Shown: one piece after another, positions 7,690 through 16,486 of the stretch
How positions within the stretch are numbered: position 1 is the first letter of the stretch
Layout of the letters: each line of letters starts with the position of its first letter
Assembly (NCBI RefSeq): GCF_000429085.1
Contig: NZ_AUBE01000034.1
Span: forward strand, 1 to 56,216
Direction: 5' to 3'
Source of the DNA: Streptomyces flavidovirens DSM 40150
Lineage (GTDB): Bacteria; Actinomycetota; Actinomycetes; Streptomycetales; Streptomycetaceae
DNA length: 56,216 nucleotides
Translations under genes and position numbers: made by a program
The notes under the pieces: model-generated
The model's database searches: none
What the model was told of the DNA's origin: nothing
Seen by the model: only the letters and a program-made list of their open reading frames with translations

Positions 7690-9168
7690 GTGTACGAGAC
7701 ACCTCCGCACCCCCGGCAGCACCCGGCGGTCCCGGACTGTGAGCAGCAGCCGCAGTTCACCGCCGTACCGCCGCCTGCGCACTGGCGCTACAAGCCGCGC
7801 CGCGCCTGGTGGCGCACCAGGGCGGTGCGTGCGGGTGCGGTGATCACCGTGCTCGCGCTCTGCGGCCTGGTGATCCTGGCGATCGTCCGCGACCAGACCG
7901 GTACGCACGGCTTCCTGGTCGGGCTGGGGCTCGCGGTGCTGCCGGTGCCGCTGCTGTTGGCGGCGTTCCGCTGGCTGGACCGGGTGGAGCCCGAACCCTG
8001 GCGGAACCTCGTCTTCGCCTTCGCCTGGGGCGCGTTCGCCGCCGCCCTCGTCGCGATCATCGCGAACAGTTTCGCGACCCGCTGGATAGCGACGGCCACC
8101 GCCGACCCGGCGGCGGCCGAATCCCTCGGCGCGACGGTGATAGCACCGGTCGTCGAAGAAAGCGCCAAGGCGGCGGCCGTGCTGCTGATCTTCCTCTTCC
8201 GCAGACGGCACTTCACCGGGATCGTCGACGGCGTGGTGGTCGCCGGGTTCACGGCGACCGGCTTCGCCTTCACCGAGAACATCCTCTACCTCGGCAACGC
8301 CTTCGGGGAGGACCAGGAGGCCGGCGCCTCCGGCCTCTCGTCGGTGACGGCGGCGACCTTCTTCGTACGGGTAGTGATGTCCCCCTTCGCGCACCCGCTG
8401 TTCACCGTGCTGACGGGCATCGGCTTCGGGCTCGCCGCGCTCGCGCCGCCGCGCCGCCGGGGGCGGTGGCGGCGTATCGCGCTGCCGCTGCTCGGTCTGA
8501 CCTTCGCGATGGGCATGCACGCCCTGTGGAACGGCTCGGCAGTCTTCGGGGGGTACGGCTTCTACCTCGTGTACGCCGTCTTCATGGTCCCCGCGTTCGC
8601 GCTGCTGACCTGGCTGGTGGTCTGGACGCGCCAGGGCGAGTTGCGCACGATAGCCGCCGAGCTGCCCGCCTATGCCACCGCCGGTTGGCTGCGGCCCGCC
8701 GAGCCGCTCGCGCTGTCCTCGATGCGTGCCCGCTCGCTGGCGCGGGGCGCGGCGGCCCGTACGTACGGAGGCGGCGCCGGAAGCCGCGCCTCGGGCCGGG
8801 CCGCCGCCCGTGCCGTCGCCGAGTACGAGGCCTTCGCCACGTCCCTCGCCTTCCTGCGCCACCGGGCCCACCGCGGCGCACTGGGACCGGACTTCCCGGC
8901 ACGCGAGCAGGAGCTGCTGCACCACCTGTGGCAGCGCAGGGAGGTGGCCGGACCGGCCCTGGAGTACGCGGCGCGGGCCACGGGCCGCCTGCGCGTCCCA
9001 CCGCCCTGGCCGCCACCGTGGCCGTCGCCGTGGCAACAGCCGTGGCAACCGCCCGGTCAGCCGTACGGGCAGCAGTACGGTCAGCCGTACGGGTACGGAC
9101 CGCCCCCGTCCCAGCGCCCCGCGCCGCACCAGGACTACGCCGCGTACAACCCGTACCGGCAGCAATAG
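7690..9168 (+). CDS. PrsW-family intramembrane metalloprotease
   Basis: 492 residues. After a Pro-rich cytoplasmic N-terminus there are about eight hydrophobic segments between residues 47 and 310. The PrsW catalytic features are visible: EESAK (156-160), FAFTEN (192-197), His235 in a membrane segment, and HALWN (277-281). Family knowledge: PrsW (CPBP superfamily) cleaves membrane anti-sigma factors at site 1 in Bacillus; the actinobacterial substrate is unknown. The C-terminal 170 residues are cytoplasmic, ending in a Pro/Gln/Tyr-rich tail with repeated PYGQ-like units. The GTG start fits a leaderless transcript with TAGGGT just upstream. Confidence 0.88.
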   Translation: MYETPPHPRQHPAVPDCEQQPQFTAVPPPAHWRYKPRRAWWRTRAVRAGAVITVLALCGLVILAIVRDQTGTHGFLVGLGLAVLPVPLLLAAFRWLDRVEPEPWRNLVFAFAWGAFAAALVAIIANSFATRWIATATADPAAAESLGATVIAPVVEESAKAAAVLLIFLFRRRHFTGIVDGVVVAGFTATGFAFTENILYLGNAFGEDQEAGASGLSSVTAATFFVRVVMSPFAHPLFTVLTGIGFGLAALAPPRRRGRWRRIALPLLGLTFAMGMHALWNGSAVFGGYGFYLVYAVFMVPAFALLTWLVVWTRQGELRTIAAELPAYATAGWLRPAEPLALSSMRARSLARGAAARTYGGGAGSRASGRAAARAVAEYEAFATSLAFLRHRAHRGALGPDFPAREQELLHHLWQRREVAGPALEYAARATGRLRVPPPWPPPWPSPWQQPWQPPGQPYGQQYGQPYGYGPPPSQRPAPHQDYAAYNPYRQQ

Positions 9169-9263
9169 CCGCCCGGGCGGCGGCGACCCCGAACAGGCCG
9201 GCAGCCCTGGGCGCGGGGGGCGGGCGCCAGGACTGCCGGGACAGGGGGAGAGCCGTGCGGACA

Positions 9264-9295
9264 GGCCGTCAGACGGAGAGGCCGTCAGACGGAGA
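9264..9295. repeat. Exact 16-bp tandem duplication at the M23 gene end
   Basis: GGCCGTCAGACGGAGA occurs twice back to back. Each copy, read on the minus strand, would encode the same last residues and a TGA, so the coding sequence ends in the first copy met and the second lies just beyond. Each contains the palindrome CCGTCAGACGG. Confidence 0.85.
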
Positions 9296-10385
9296 GGCCC
9301 TTGCCGCGCAGCCACGCCGCCGGGTCCACCCCGGCCCCGCCGGGCGTGTGCACTTCGAGGTGCAGGTGCGGCCCGGTGACGTTGCCGGTGGCGCCCACGC
9401 GGCCGATGACGTCACCCGTACCGACTTCGCCGGACGTGACGGTCATCGAGGAGAGGTGGCAGTACCAGACCTCCGTACCGTCCGGGAGCTCCAGGACGAT
9501 GCGGTAGCCGTACGAACCCGACCAGCCCGCGGACTTGATCGTTCCGCCGTGCACGGCCTTGACGGGCGTGCCCGTCGGGGCGGCGAAGTCGAGGCCGGTG
9601 TGCTGGCCGGAGGACCACATCGAGCCGGACTGGCCGTAGGTGGAGGTGAGCGTGTACGACGAGGTGGGCAGCGAGTAGCTGGCGGCCAGCTCGGCGAGCC
9701 GCTGCTCCTCCGCCTTGCGCTCGGCCTCTTCCTCCGCCTTGCGCTTCTTCTCCTCTGCCTCGCGCTTCTCCTCGGCCTCCTTGGCCTCGGCCGCGCTCTG
9801 CTGCTTCTTCGCCTCGGCCGCGGCCTTCTCTGCGGCCTCCTGCTCGGCGGCCACCTGCACCTCGGCGTCGGCGGCGGCCTGCTGCTGCTCGGCCTGCTGG
9901 AGGATGCGGGCGCGCAGGGCCTCGCCGGCGTCGGTGGTGCCCTGCTGGGCGTCGGCGGTGGTGACGCCCGCGGTGGTGAGCGGGGAGGCCGCCACGACCG
10001 CTTGGTTCGCCGTGCCCGCCTGCGCTCCTGAGCCGGATTCCGCGTCGTCGGACATCAAAGAGCCGACACCGGGTAGTGAGTTGGGGTCGGGCCGTGAGTC
10101 CGCTATCGCGTCGGGAAGGGAGATCGAGATGGCCGGCTTGTCCTGCGCGGTGGCGATGCCTCCCGCGCCGACCGCGGCGATGACGCCTACGCCGAGAACG
10201 GTGGAGCTGCGGCCGAGACCGCCGCGCTGCTTGGCGACGCGGTGACGACCGCGTACGGGCCGGACGGAATCCTCAGTCGGATTCCATTCCTCCCAGGTCC
10301 CCTCCGCGCCCATGTAGTTACCGGTGTGGTCGGGCGCCCCGTAAGGGGGCAGAGTGGCTTCGGGGGCAGGCCTGTTGGACGCCAC
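9285..10385 (-). CDS. M23-family peptidoglycan endopeptidase with coiled coil
   Basis: 366 residues, GTG start with GGAAAGGAG upstream. Order: a basic N-terminal tail, a hydrophobic signal or anchor segment at about 62-80 ending ATAQD, a long Glu/Ala/Lys coiled coil at about 155-235 (repeated AEEKRK, EAAEK), and a LytM/M23 domain at 240-366. Zinc ligands and catalytic residues are visible as HTGLDFA (His262, Asp266), His310 and HLHLEVH (340-346), so it should be active. Family role: cleavage of peptidoglycan peptide bridges, with the coiled coil placing or restraining the enzyme. A c-di-AMP riboswitch lies in its leader, as for other Streptomyces cell-wall hydrolases. Confidence 0.92.
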   Translation of the reverse strand: MASNRPAPEATLPPYGAPDHTGNYMGAEGTWEEWNPTEDSVRPVRGRHRVAKQRGGLGRSSTVLGVGVIAAVGAGGIATAQDKPAISISLPDAIADSRPDPNSLPGVGSLMSDDAESGSGAQAGTANQAVVAASPLTTAGVTTADAQQGTTDAGEALRARILQQAEQQQAAADAEVQVAAEQEAAEKAAAEAKKQQSAAEAKEAEEKREAEEKKRKAEEEAERKAEEQRLAELAASYSLPTSSYTLTSTYGQSGSMWSSGQHTGLDFAAPTGTPVKAVHGGTIKSAGWSGSYGYRIVLELPDGTEVWYCHLSSMTVTSGEVGTGDVIGRVGATGNVTGPHLHLEVHTPGGAGVDPAAWLRGKGLSV

Positions 10386-10404
10386 GGAGGCGTGCTCCTT
10401 TCCT

Positions 10405-10560
10405 TCCTTCTCGCCTACCGGGTTAGCTGACGGGTTCGGAGCAGGAAGGTCTCCTACGGGCCTCTCCGTCGGTACGAAGCGGCCCGATTCACCCCAAGGA
10501 ACGTGGTTCCCCGGTTCCCTTGCGGGATTCGGCGCGTGCGCACGGTGTCGTCTCTTGCGA
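10405..10560 (-). promoter_or_regulatory. Cyclic di-AMP (ydaO/yuaA) riboswitch
   Basis: The minus strand ahead of the M23 gene carries the ydaO signature in order: CGCCGAATCC, GGGGAACCACG, TTGGGGTGAATC, then CCGAACCCGTCAGCTAACCC and GGTAGGCG about 20 nt before the ribosome-binding site. A GTCGTC/GACGAC stem-loop at the 5' side fits the P0/P1 region. The class binds c-di-AMP and usually turns expression off. In Streptomyces it is known ahead of rpfA and other wall-hydrolase genes. The identification is by signature; the exact ends are approximate. Confidence 0.92.
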
Positions 10561-10801
10561 CGACTGGGACGACCGCGCTGCGTTATCGAACGTTAATAGA
10601 CAGAGGCTCCGGTTTCCAAGCTGTTCCAGTTGATCGTTAAGGGTCTTGACCTGCACCAATCAGGACACAGGCGAACGCAGCCGGACAAATTGACCACCCC
10701 TCAGGAAACATCCTCACCATGACGGTTCGTCAATTGTTATGCGCAGTGGCGTCTCGCGATTACCCACCGTCGCAATGACGGTCGCACACCGGTCGCACGA
10801 C

Positions 10802-10807
10802 TAACTT
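10802..10807 (+). promoter_or_regulatory. -10 box for a leaderless DUF2332 transcript
   Basis: TAACTT ends 6 nt before the ATG at 10814; no Shine-Dalgarno sequence lies between. Confidence 0.45.
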
Positions 10808-10813
10808 CTCCCC

Positions 10814-11800
10814 ATGGTCGTCAACAACACGCAGTCGGTGGCCGATCGCTACCGCGAGTTCTCCGAGCAGCAGGCAAGCGGCGTATCCCCCGCGTACGCC
10901 GAACTCACCGCCCGCATCAGCGAGGACGAGGACTTCTGCGCCCACATCGCCGCCCTCCCGCCCGGCAACAAGCAGCAGCCCAACCTCCTCCTCGCCGCCG
11001 TCCGCCACCTCGGCGGCCCCTACGAGCAGTGGGCTCCCTTCCGCGACTGGACCCTGGCCCACTGGGACGCCGTACGCGACGTCATGCTCGCCCGCTTCAC
11101 CCAGACCAACGAACCCGCCCGCTGCGCCACCCTGCTGCCGCTCCTCGCCACGCTCCCCCAGCCGCTCGCCCTCATCGAGGTCGGCGCATCGGCGGGCCTG
11201 TGCCTCCACCCCGACCGCTACGCCTACCGCTACAACGACGGCGCCGTCCTGGGCAGCTCCCCCGTCACCTTCGACTGCCGTACGGAGGGCCCCGCGCCCC
11301 TGCCCACCGCGCTCCCGGACATCGCCTGGCGCGCCGGCATCGACCTCAACCCCCTCGACCCCACCGACGAGGAGGACGTCCGCTGGCTCCAGTCACTGAT
11401 CTGGCCCGGCCAACCGGAGCGCCCGGGCCGGCTGCTCGCCGCCATCGAGGCCGTACGTACGGCGCCCAGCCCCCGCATCGTCCGCGGCGACCTGGTCGAC
11501 GACCTCCCGGCGCTGGCGGCCGGGGCCCCGGCGGACGCCACCCTGGTCGTCTTCCACACCGCCGTACTGACGTACCTGCCGCTCGCCCGCCGCGAGGAGT
11601 TCGCCGCGCTCGTGCGCGAACTGCCCGGCCACTGGATCTCCAACGAGCACCACACCGTGCTGCCGTGGCTCGACGCCCCCGCCCCCGACGACGAACACCT
11701 GCTCACCCTCGCCCTCGACGAGCACGCGGTCGCCTTCACGGCCCCGCACGGCCAGAGCCTGCACTGGTTCGACCGGCCGGCTGCCGACCGGCCCGCCTGA
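10814..11800 (+). CDS. DUF2332 family protein
   Basis: 328 residues, an intact family member: an N-terminal helical region (VADRYREFSEQQ, SPAYAELTARI), then LIEVGASAGLCLHPDRY, which resembles a methyltransferase glycine-rich loop, a RAGIDLNPLD segment and a C-terminal half with VVFHTAVLTYLP. The biochemical function of DUF2332 is not established as far as I know; the GASAGL loop suggests nucleotide or SAM binding (inference). The start fits a leaderless mRNA. Its last 65 bp overlap, tail to tail, the end of the SpoIIE-type phosphatase gene on the other strand. Confidence 0.88.
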   Translation: MVVNNTQSVADRYREFSEQQASGVSPAYAELTARISEDEDFCAHIAALPPGNKQQPNLLLAAVRHLGGPYEQWAPFRDWTLAHWDAVRDVMLARFTQTNEPARCATLLPLLATLPQPLALIEVGASAGLCLHPDRYAYRYNDGAVLGSSPVTFDCRTEGPAPLPTALPDIAWRAGIDLNPLDPTDEEDVRWLQSLIWPGQPERPGRLLAAIEAVRTAPSPRIVRGDLVDDLPALAAGAPADATLVVFHTAVLTYLPLARREEFAALVRELPGHWISNEHHTVLPWLDAPAPDDEHLLTLALDEHAVAFTAPHGQSLHWFDRPAADRPA

Positions 11801-12938
11801 CCAGGCTCACGGTCCTGCGGCGGTCCTGCTGCCCCTCGGCGGGCCGCCCGACCGCCAGCAGGGCCATGTCGTCCGTGGCGGCCCCCGACGTGTGCAGCCG
11901 TACGTCGTCGATGAGCACGTCGAGCAGCTCGTCGGGGCCCGGGAAGAGCCGCCCGCGCAGCCGCGCGGCCGGGTCGTAGAAGACGCCCGCGGCGTTCCGC
12001 GCCTCGGACAGGCCGTCCGTGTAGAGCAGCAGCGTGGCGCCCGGCGGGAACGCGTACTCCTGCGCCCGGTCCGGCCAGGCGCCCAGGTCTCCCATCCCCA
12101 GGGGCAGCGCGGCCTCGGCCGGCACGATCTCCGCGAGATCCCCGTCGGCGTACAGCAAAAGCGGTTCCGGATGGCCCCGGTTGACGAGCCTCACGACGCC
12201 CTCACCGCGTGGGATCTCGGCCAGTACGGCCGTCGTGAAGCCCTCGAAGGCGTCGAGCCCGTCCCGCCGCGCGCCCTCCCGCGTAAGCGCCCGCTCCAGC
12301 CGCTGCGCGACCTCTTCGAGCGTGCTCTCCTGCTCGGCGGCCTCCCGGAACGCCCCGACGACGACAGCCACCGCCTCCACCGCGCCGAGCCCCTTCCCGC
12401 GTACGTCGCCGACCACCAGCCGCACCCCGGACGGCGTGTCTTGTACGGCGAAGAGGTCGCCGCCGATGAACGCGTCCGCCTGAGCGGCCTCGTACCGCGC
12501 GGCGACATGCAGCCCGGCGATCCGGTCGGCGGGCACGGGGACCACGGCGCGCTGGGCCGCCTCGGCGATGGTGCGGGCCGAGGCGAGCCGCCGGCCGCTG
12601 CGGCGTACGACGCGGTTGATGACGAGCGCGAGGGCGGCGACGGTCACCATCGTGATCAGCTCGGTCACGGACTCGACGTGGGCGGAGGTGCCCTTGTGGA
12701 GATGCAGCCCGATGACGGCGGCGGTCGCGACGCCGCCGGTCACCAGGGTGCTGAGGAGTGAGAAGAGCGGTGCGGCGATCAGCGGGGCGGCGGTGAAGAG
12801 CGGCGACGCGGTGAAGTCCGGCGGCGTGGTGACGTCCAGGACGCATCCGCCGGCGATCAGCAGCGCCGGCAGCGCCCGGACGAACCGCCAAGCCTCACCC
12901 GGGCCGCGCCCGGCGCCCACTCCGCCTTGCTTCCCCAC
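11736..12938 (-). CDS. Membrane PP2C/SpoIIE-family serine/threonine phosphatase
   Basis: 400 residues, GTG start with AGGAG 7 nt upstream. The first about 110 residues contain three or four hydrophobic segments. A SpoIIE/RsbU-type PP2C domain follows at about 135-370, with the metal-binding motifs GGDLF, VGDVRGKGLGA, NRGHPEP, YTDGLSEAR and TDDMALLA. Family role: dephosphorylation of anti-sigma-factor antagonists in partner-switching stress signalling; the N-terminus would sense or localise. No anti-sigma partner is adjacent. The coding end overlaps the convergent DUF2332 gene by 65 bp; the last about 30 residues are Arg/Gly-rich and may be expendable. Confidence 0.9.
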   Translation of the reverse strand: MGKQGGVGAGRGPGEAWRFVRALPALLIAGGCVLDVTTPPDFTASPLFTAAPLIAAPLFSLLSTLVTGGVATAAVIGLHLHKGTSAHVESVTELITMVTVAALALVINRVVRRSGRRLASARTIAEAAQRAVVPVPADRIAGLHVAARYEAAQADAFIGGDLFAVQDTPSGVRLVVGDVRGKGLGAVEAVAVVVGAFREAAEQESTLEEVAQRLERALTREGARRDGLDAFEGFTTAVLAEIPRGEGVVRLVNRGHPEPLLLYADGDLAEIVPAEAALPLGMGDLGAWPDRAQEYAFPPGATLLLYTDGLSEARNAAGVFYDPAARLRGRLFPGPDELLDVLIDDVRLHTSGAATDDMALLAVGRPAEGQQDRRRTVSLVRRAGRQPAGRTSAGSGRAGP

Positions 12939-13076
12939 CAGTGGTCTCCTGCTCGCCGCGCACCGGCTGCGGACGGTACCGCGCCCAGCCCGGGCCGGCC
13001 GTAGCCGCGCCGCACGACCATCGGCGGTCGGCCGAACGGGGGACAGCGGCCGCCCCTCCCCCTCCCCCGAACACGA

Positions 13077-13112
13077 CGAAGGCCCGGATCTCTTTCAAGA
13101 TCCGGGCCTTCG
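13077..13112 (-). terminator. Intrinsic terminator after the initiator tRNA
   Basis: A 15-bp perfect inverted repeat (CGAAGGCCCGGATCT and its complement) with a 6-nt loop, immediately downstream of the tRNA-fMet gene on the minus strand. Confidence 0.8.
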
Positions 13113-13124
13113 TTTCTTCTTCAG

Positions 13125-13198
13125 TAGCGGGGACAGGATTTGAACCTGCGACCTCTGGGTTATGAGCCCAGCGAGCTACCGAGCTGCTCCACCCCGCG
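13125..13198 (-). tRNA. Initiator tRNA-fMet (CAT)
   Basis: 74 nt, clover-leaf with anticodon CAT and a GGTTCAAAT T-loop. Two initiator hallmarks are visible: the first base C faces U at position 72 (mismatch), and the anticodon stem has three consecutive G-C pairs (GGG/CCC next to the loop). CCA is not encoded. A strong hairpin terminator follows. Confidence 0.95.
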
Positions 13199-13317
13199 TC
13201 GTTGAACCCAACTGTACGCCATCAGGGGACCGCCCTCGACCACTTGAACCCCGCGCATCGACCACCTGTACGCACCCCACGGCAGACGGCGCCCAACCCG
13301 CCTCCCCCCGAAGGCCG

Positions 13318-13518
13318 TTACTCGGCGACCTCCGTACGCTCCCACCACTCGTAGACCGTCACACGCCCCTGGTCGGTCTCCTGATGCCGCGACGTGACCT
13401 TGAAGTGTTCGTATCCGCCGCGGTGCGGAATCTTCAGCTCTTGTCCGGGAGGCGTAATCGGAACGATCCGCTCGGTCAGATCATCCGGCCCGCCCTCAAG
13501 AAGCGCCTTTTCAGTCAT
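13318..13518 (-). CDS. DUF5988 family protein
   Basis: 66 residues from the ATG at 13518. The sequence (MTEKALLEGGPDDL, PPGQELKIPHRGGYEHF, VYEWWERTEVAE) matches the small DUF5988 family that I recall from Streptomyces. No transmembrane segment or signal peptide; mixed charged and beta-like character. Function unknown. It sits between two tRNA genes on the same strand. A longer frame runs upstream through the tRNA-Lys gene, but only the ATG at 13518 gives the family length. Confidence 0.85.
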   Translation of the reverse strand: MTEKALLEGGPDDLTERIVPITPPGQELKIPHRGGYEHFKVTSRHQETDQGRVTVYEWWERTEVAE

Positions 13519-13656
13519 GCCCCCAGTGTTCCTACCCTCCACCGCACGCGCACGTCGGAGGCGGCCAACCGGAAGCACGAAAGCGCCCCGGCCGGCCGAA
13601 GCCAGTCGAGGCGCTGAGTAGCAGGTCAGAGAGGCATAGCCCCTCGCTGCGGTTGG

Positions 13657-13729
13657 TAGGCCGTGTGGGACTCGAACCCACAACCAACGGATTAAAAGTC
13701 CGCTGCTCTGCCAATTGAGCTAACGGCCC
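13657..13729 (-). tRNA. tRNA-Lys (TTT)
   Basis: 73 nt clover-leaf: acceptor GGGCCGT paired with ACGGCCT, anticodon TTT in a CTTTTAA loop, T-loop TTCGAGT. No encoded CCA. Transcribed toward DUF5988 and tRNA-fMet; no hairpin is obvious directly after it. Confidence 0.95.
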
Positions 13730-13926
13730 TTGGCGGATCACCCCCGAGCATAGCCGCAGCGAGCCCGCCAGCCGATCGGGTATCGGTTTACTGGGGCTGT
13801 CGGAGCCGCGCGGGCCTCGGAAGTGTGCGCCGGTGGCGAATCGAACCGAGCCACGCCGGCGGAAGTGCCCCCCATGCAAGTCGGCGGAGCGTAACAGGAG
13901 TTACCCATGTGAGGAGGGGCAAAGAA

Positions 13927-13959
13927 AAGCGGGCCCGTTCGTGAAGAACGGGCCCGCTT
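13927..13959 (-). terminator. Intrinsic terminator of the DEAD-box helicase gene
   Basis: Stem of 12 G/C-rich pairs (GCGGGCCCGTTC) with a 5-nt loop, followed on the minus strand by TTTTCTTT, about 50 nt past the stop codon at 14008. Confidence 0.85.
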
Positions 13960-14007
13960 CGCAGGTCAGCGCGTTACGCCGCCGGGTTGATCACACTGAT
14001 CGGGGGA

Positions 14008-16260
14008 TCAGCTGCGCTTCCAGCGCGGCTTGTCGTCACGGCGGCCGAACGAGCCGGTGGCCGTGCCGGTACCGGTGCCGGTGCCGCGGTGGTCGTCACG
14101 ACGGCCCTGCGGGCGGTCGTGGCCGCCGGTGCGGAAGCCGCCGCCGGCCGGACGGTCGTCACGACGGTCGCGGTTGAACGGACGGTCGGCGCCGCCGGAG
14201 CGGAAGCCGCCACCGGTGGCCGGACGGTCGTCACGGCGCTGGAAGCCGCCACGGTCGCCACCGCGGTCGTCACGACGGTCGTTGTCGCGGCGGAAGCCAC
14301 CGCCACGGTTGTCGTCGCGGCGCTCGAAGGAACGGCCACCACGGTCGCCACCGGCCGGACGGTCGTCACGACGCTGGAAACCGCCGCGCTCGCCACCACG
14401 GTCGTCACGACGGAAGCCGCCACCACGGTTGTCGTCGCGGCGCTCGAACGGACGGCCACCACGGTCGCCACCGGCCGGACGGTCGTCACGACGCTGGAAG
14501 CCACCGCGCTCGCCACCACGGTCGTCGCGGCGGAAGCCGCCACCACGGTTGTCGTCACGACGCTCGAACGGACGCCCGCCGCGGTCGCCACCACGGTCGC
14601 CGCGGTCGTCACGGCGCTGGAAGTTGCCCCGGTCGTCACGGCGTTCCGGCGCCTGGGCCGGAACAGCGGCGGCGGCCTCAGCCGCAGCCAGCTCGGCCTC
14701 GGCGGCCTTGGCCGCCTCGGCGACAGCCTCGTCCGGGTCCTCGCCACGCTCACGCGCCGCGCGGGCCACCAGACGGTCGGCCTCCTCGCGGAGCTCGGTC
14801 GCTCGGCGCTGGACGCGCTCCAGCTCGCGGGTGAGCTCCTTGGCCTCGCGCTCCGCCTGCTTGGCGGCGTTGTTCGCGGAGTCGGCCTGGACCTCGGTCA
14901 GCGAACGGGCGCCGGTGATCTCGGCGACCTCCGGCTCGAACGCGCCCGCACCGCCGACGATGTGGCGCGAGGCGTCGACGCCCGCGTCCTCCATCAGGCG
15001 GAAGATCTGGCGACGCTGGTGCGGCAGGGAGAGCGAGACGACTACGCCGGACTTGCCCGCACGAGCCGTACGGCCCGAGCGGTGCAGGTAGTCCTTGTGG
15101 TCGCCGGCCGGGTCCACGTTCAGGACCAGGTCGATGCCGTCGACGTGGATGCCGCGAGCGGCGACGTCGGTGGCGACCAGGGCGTTGACGTAACCCTTCT
15201 TGAAGTCCTCGAGGACGCGCGTACGGGCGCCCTGCGTCATGCCGCCGTGCAGCGCGTCGGCCTTGACGCCCGAGTCCTGGAGCTGCTCGGCGATGCGGTC
15301 CGCGCCCAGCTGGGTGCGGACGAAGATGATCGTGCGGCCCTTGCGGGCGGCGATCGCGGCCGTGACCGGCGCCTTGTCCTTCGGCTTCACGACGAGGACG
15401 TGGTGGGTCATGGTCGAGACGTTGCCCTGGGCGCTGTCGACCTCGTGGGTGACCGGGTTGGTCAGGTAGCGCTTGACCAGCGTGCTGATCTCGTTCTCCA
15501 TGGTGGCGGAGAAGAGCATCCGCTGGCCGCCGCCGGGGATCTGGTCGAGCAGCTCGGTGACCTCGGGCAGGAAGCCCAGGTCGGACATCTGGTCGGCCTC
15601 GTCGAGGACGGCGACCTGGACGTTCGCGAGCGACGCGGCGCCTCGGTTGAGCAGGTCGCGCAGCCGGCCCGGAGTGGCGACGAGGACGTCGACGCCGCGC
15701 TCCAGGGCGTAGATCTGGTTGCTCATGGACGTACCGCCGCAGACGACCTTCATCTTCAGGCCGAGTACGTCGCCGTACGGCTGAAGGGCGTCCGCGACCT
15801 GCATCGCGAGCTCACGCGTCGGCGTGAGGATGATCGCGCGGGGCTTCTTCTTCTCGGTGTGACCGCCGGCCAGCGCGGCCAGGGTCGGCAGACCGAAGGA
15901 GAGCGTCTTGCCGGAGCCGGTGCGGCCACGGCCGAGGATGTCCTTGCCGGCCAGGGCGTCCGGGATGGTCGCGGCCTGGATCGGGAAGGGGGCGGTGACG
16001 CCGTTCTGCGCGAGCTTGCGGACGATGCCGTCCGGCAGGCCCAGGGAGGCGAAGGTCACAGTGGGCTCGGCGTCGACGTCGGCCGCGGCCTCGGTGTCGT
16101 CCGCCTCAGTGGCCTCAGCGGCCTCGACCGCGTCGTCGAGCTCGGTGATCTCGGCCGGGATCTCTGCGGTGAGCTCGGTGGCCTCGATGACGTCGGCGGT
16201 CGCTACGACCGTCTCGGCGTTCTCGGGCATGGCGGTGCGGTCAGTGCTGGAAATGGACAT
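14008..16260 (-). CDS. DEAD-box RNA helicase with RGG-type C-terminus
   Basis: 750 residues from the ATG at 16260. The N-terminus is a 65-residue acidic Ala/Glu/Asp-rich tail. The helicase core follows: FASLGLP with Q motif, GRTGSGKT (112-119), PTRELA, ATPGRL, DEAD (220-223), SAT, RGIHVDG and HRSGRTARAG. A charged coiled coil (about 480-560) leads to a long tail of about 190 residues made of RRDDRGG, GGFRRDD and RPFERRDDN units, including near-identical 40-residue repeats. Such RGG-like tails bind RNA non-specifically and can drive condensation (family knowledge). By position and sequence it matches the SCO4096-type helicase. Likely role: RNA remodelling in ribosome assembly or decay. Confidence 0.93.
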   Translation of the reverse strand: MSISSTDRTAMPENAETVVATADVIEATELTAEIPAEITELDDAVEAAEATEADDTEAAADVDAEPTVTFASLGLPDGIVRKLAQNGVTAPFPIQAATIPDALAGKDILGRGRTGSGKTLSFGLPTLAALAGGHTEKKKPRAIILTPTRELAMQVADALQPYGDVLGLKMKVVCGGTSMSNQIYALERGVDVLVATPGRLRDLLNRGAASLANVQVAVLDEADQMSDLGFLPEVTELLDQIPGGGQRMLFSATMENEISTLVKRYLTNPVTHEVDSAQGNVSTMTHHVLVVKPKDKAPVTAAIAARKGRTIIFVRTQLGADRIAEQLQDSGVKADALHGGMTQGARTRVLEDFKKGYVNALVATDVAARGIHVDGIDLVLNVDPAGDHKDYLHRSGRTARAGKSGVVVSLSLPHQRRQIFRLMEDAGVDASRHIVGGAGAFEPEVAEITGARSLTEVQADSANNAAKQAEREAKELTRELERVQRRATELREEADRLVARAARERGEDPDEAVAEAAKAAEAELAAAEAAAAVPAQAPERRDDRGNFQRRDDRGDRGGDRGGRPFERRDDNRGGGFRRDDRGGERGGFQRRDDRPAGGDRGGRPFERRDDNRGGGFRRDDRGGERGGFQRRDDRPAGGDRGGRSFERRDDNRGGGFRRDNDRRDDRGGDRGGFQRRDDRPATGGGFRSGGADRPFNRDRRDDRPAGGGFRTGGHDRPQGRRDDHRGTGTGTGTATGSFGRRDDKPRWKRS
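14221..14580. repeat. 120-bp tandem repeats inside the helicase gene
   Basis: ACGGTCGCCACCGGCCGGAC occurs at 14341 and again at 14461, an exact 120-bp period. A third, more diverged unit (14221-14340) continues the pattern. The period is a multiple of three, so unit gain or loss keeps the reading frame and changes tail length by 40 residues. Confidence 0.85.
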
Positions 16261-16486
16261 ACGAAATGCGAAACCTCTCGGAGTCTCGGCACGCGCCCAA
16301 ACTCCGTGAAATCGCAAATCAATCGCAAATCGACCGCCTCAGTGCGGTCAGTCACGGTAAGGGAGAGTACGCGCCACGGGGCGCTCAAGGCCCTCGTCTT
16401 TTACGAGAACTCAACGGCGCCGGGCAATGGGATCAAACGATCTATAACCATACGCACCCTCCCCCACTTCTGGCAAACCGGGGTCG

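Noticed and set aside
13833..14177. Plus-strand frame between tRNA-Lys and the helicase end
   Set aside because: It crosses the helicase terminator and is antisense to the RGG repeats.
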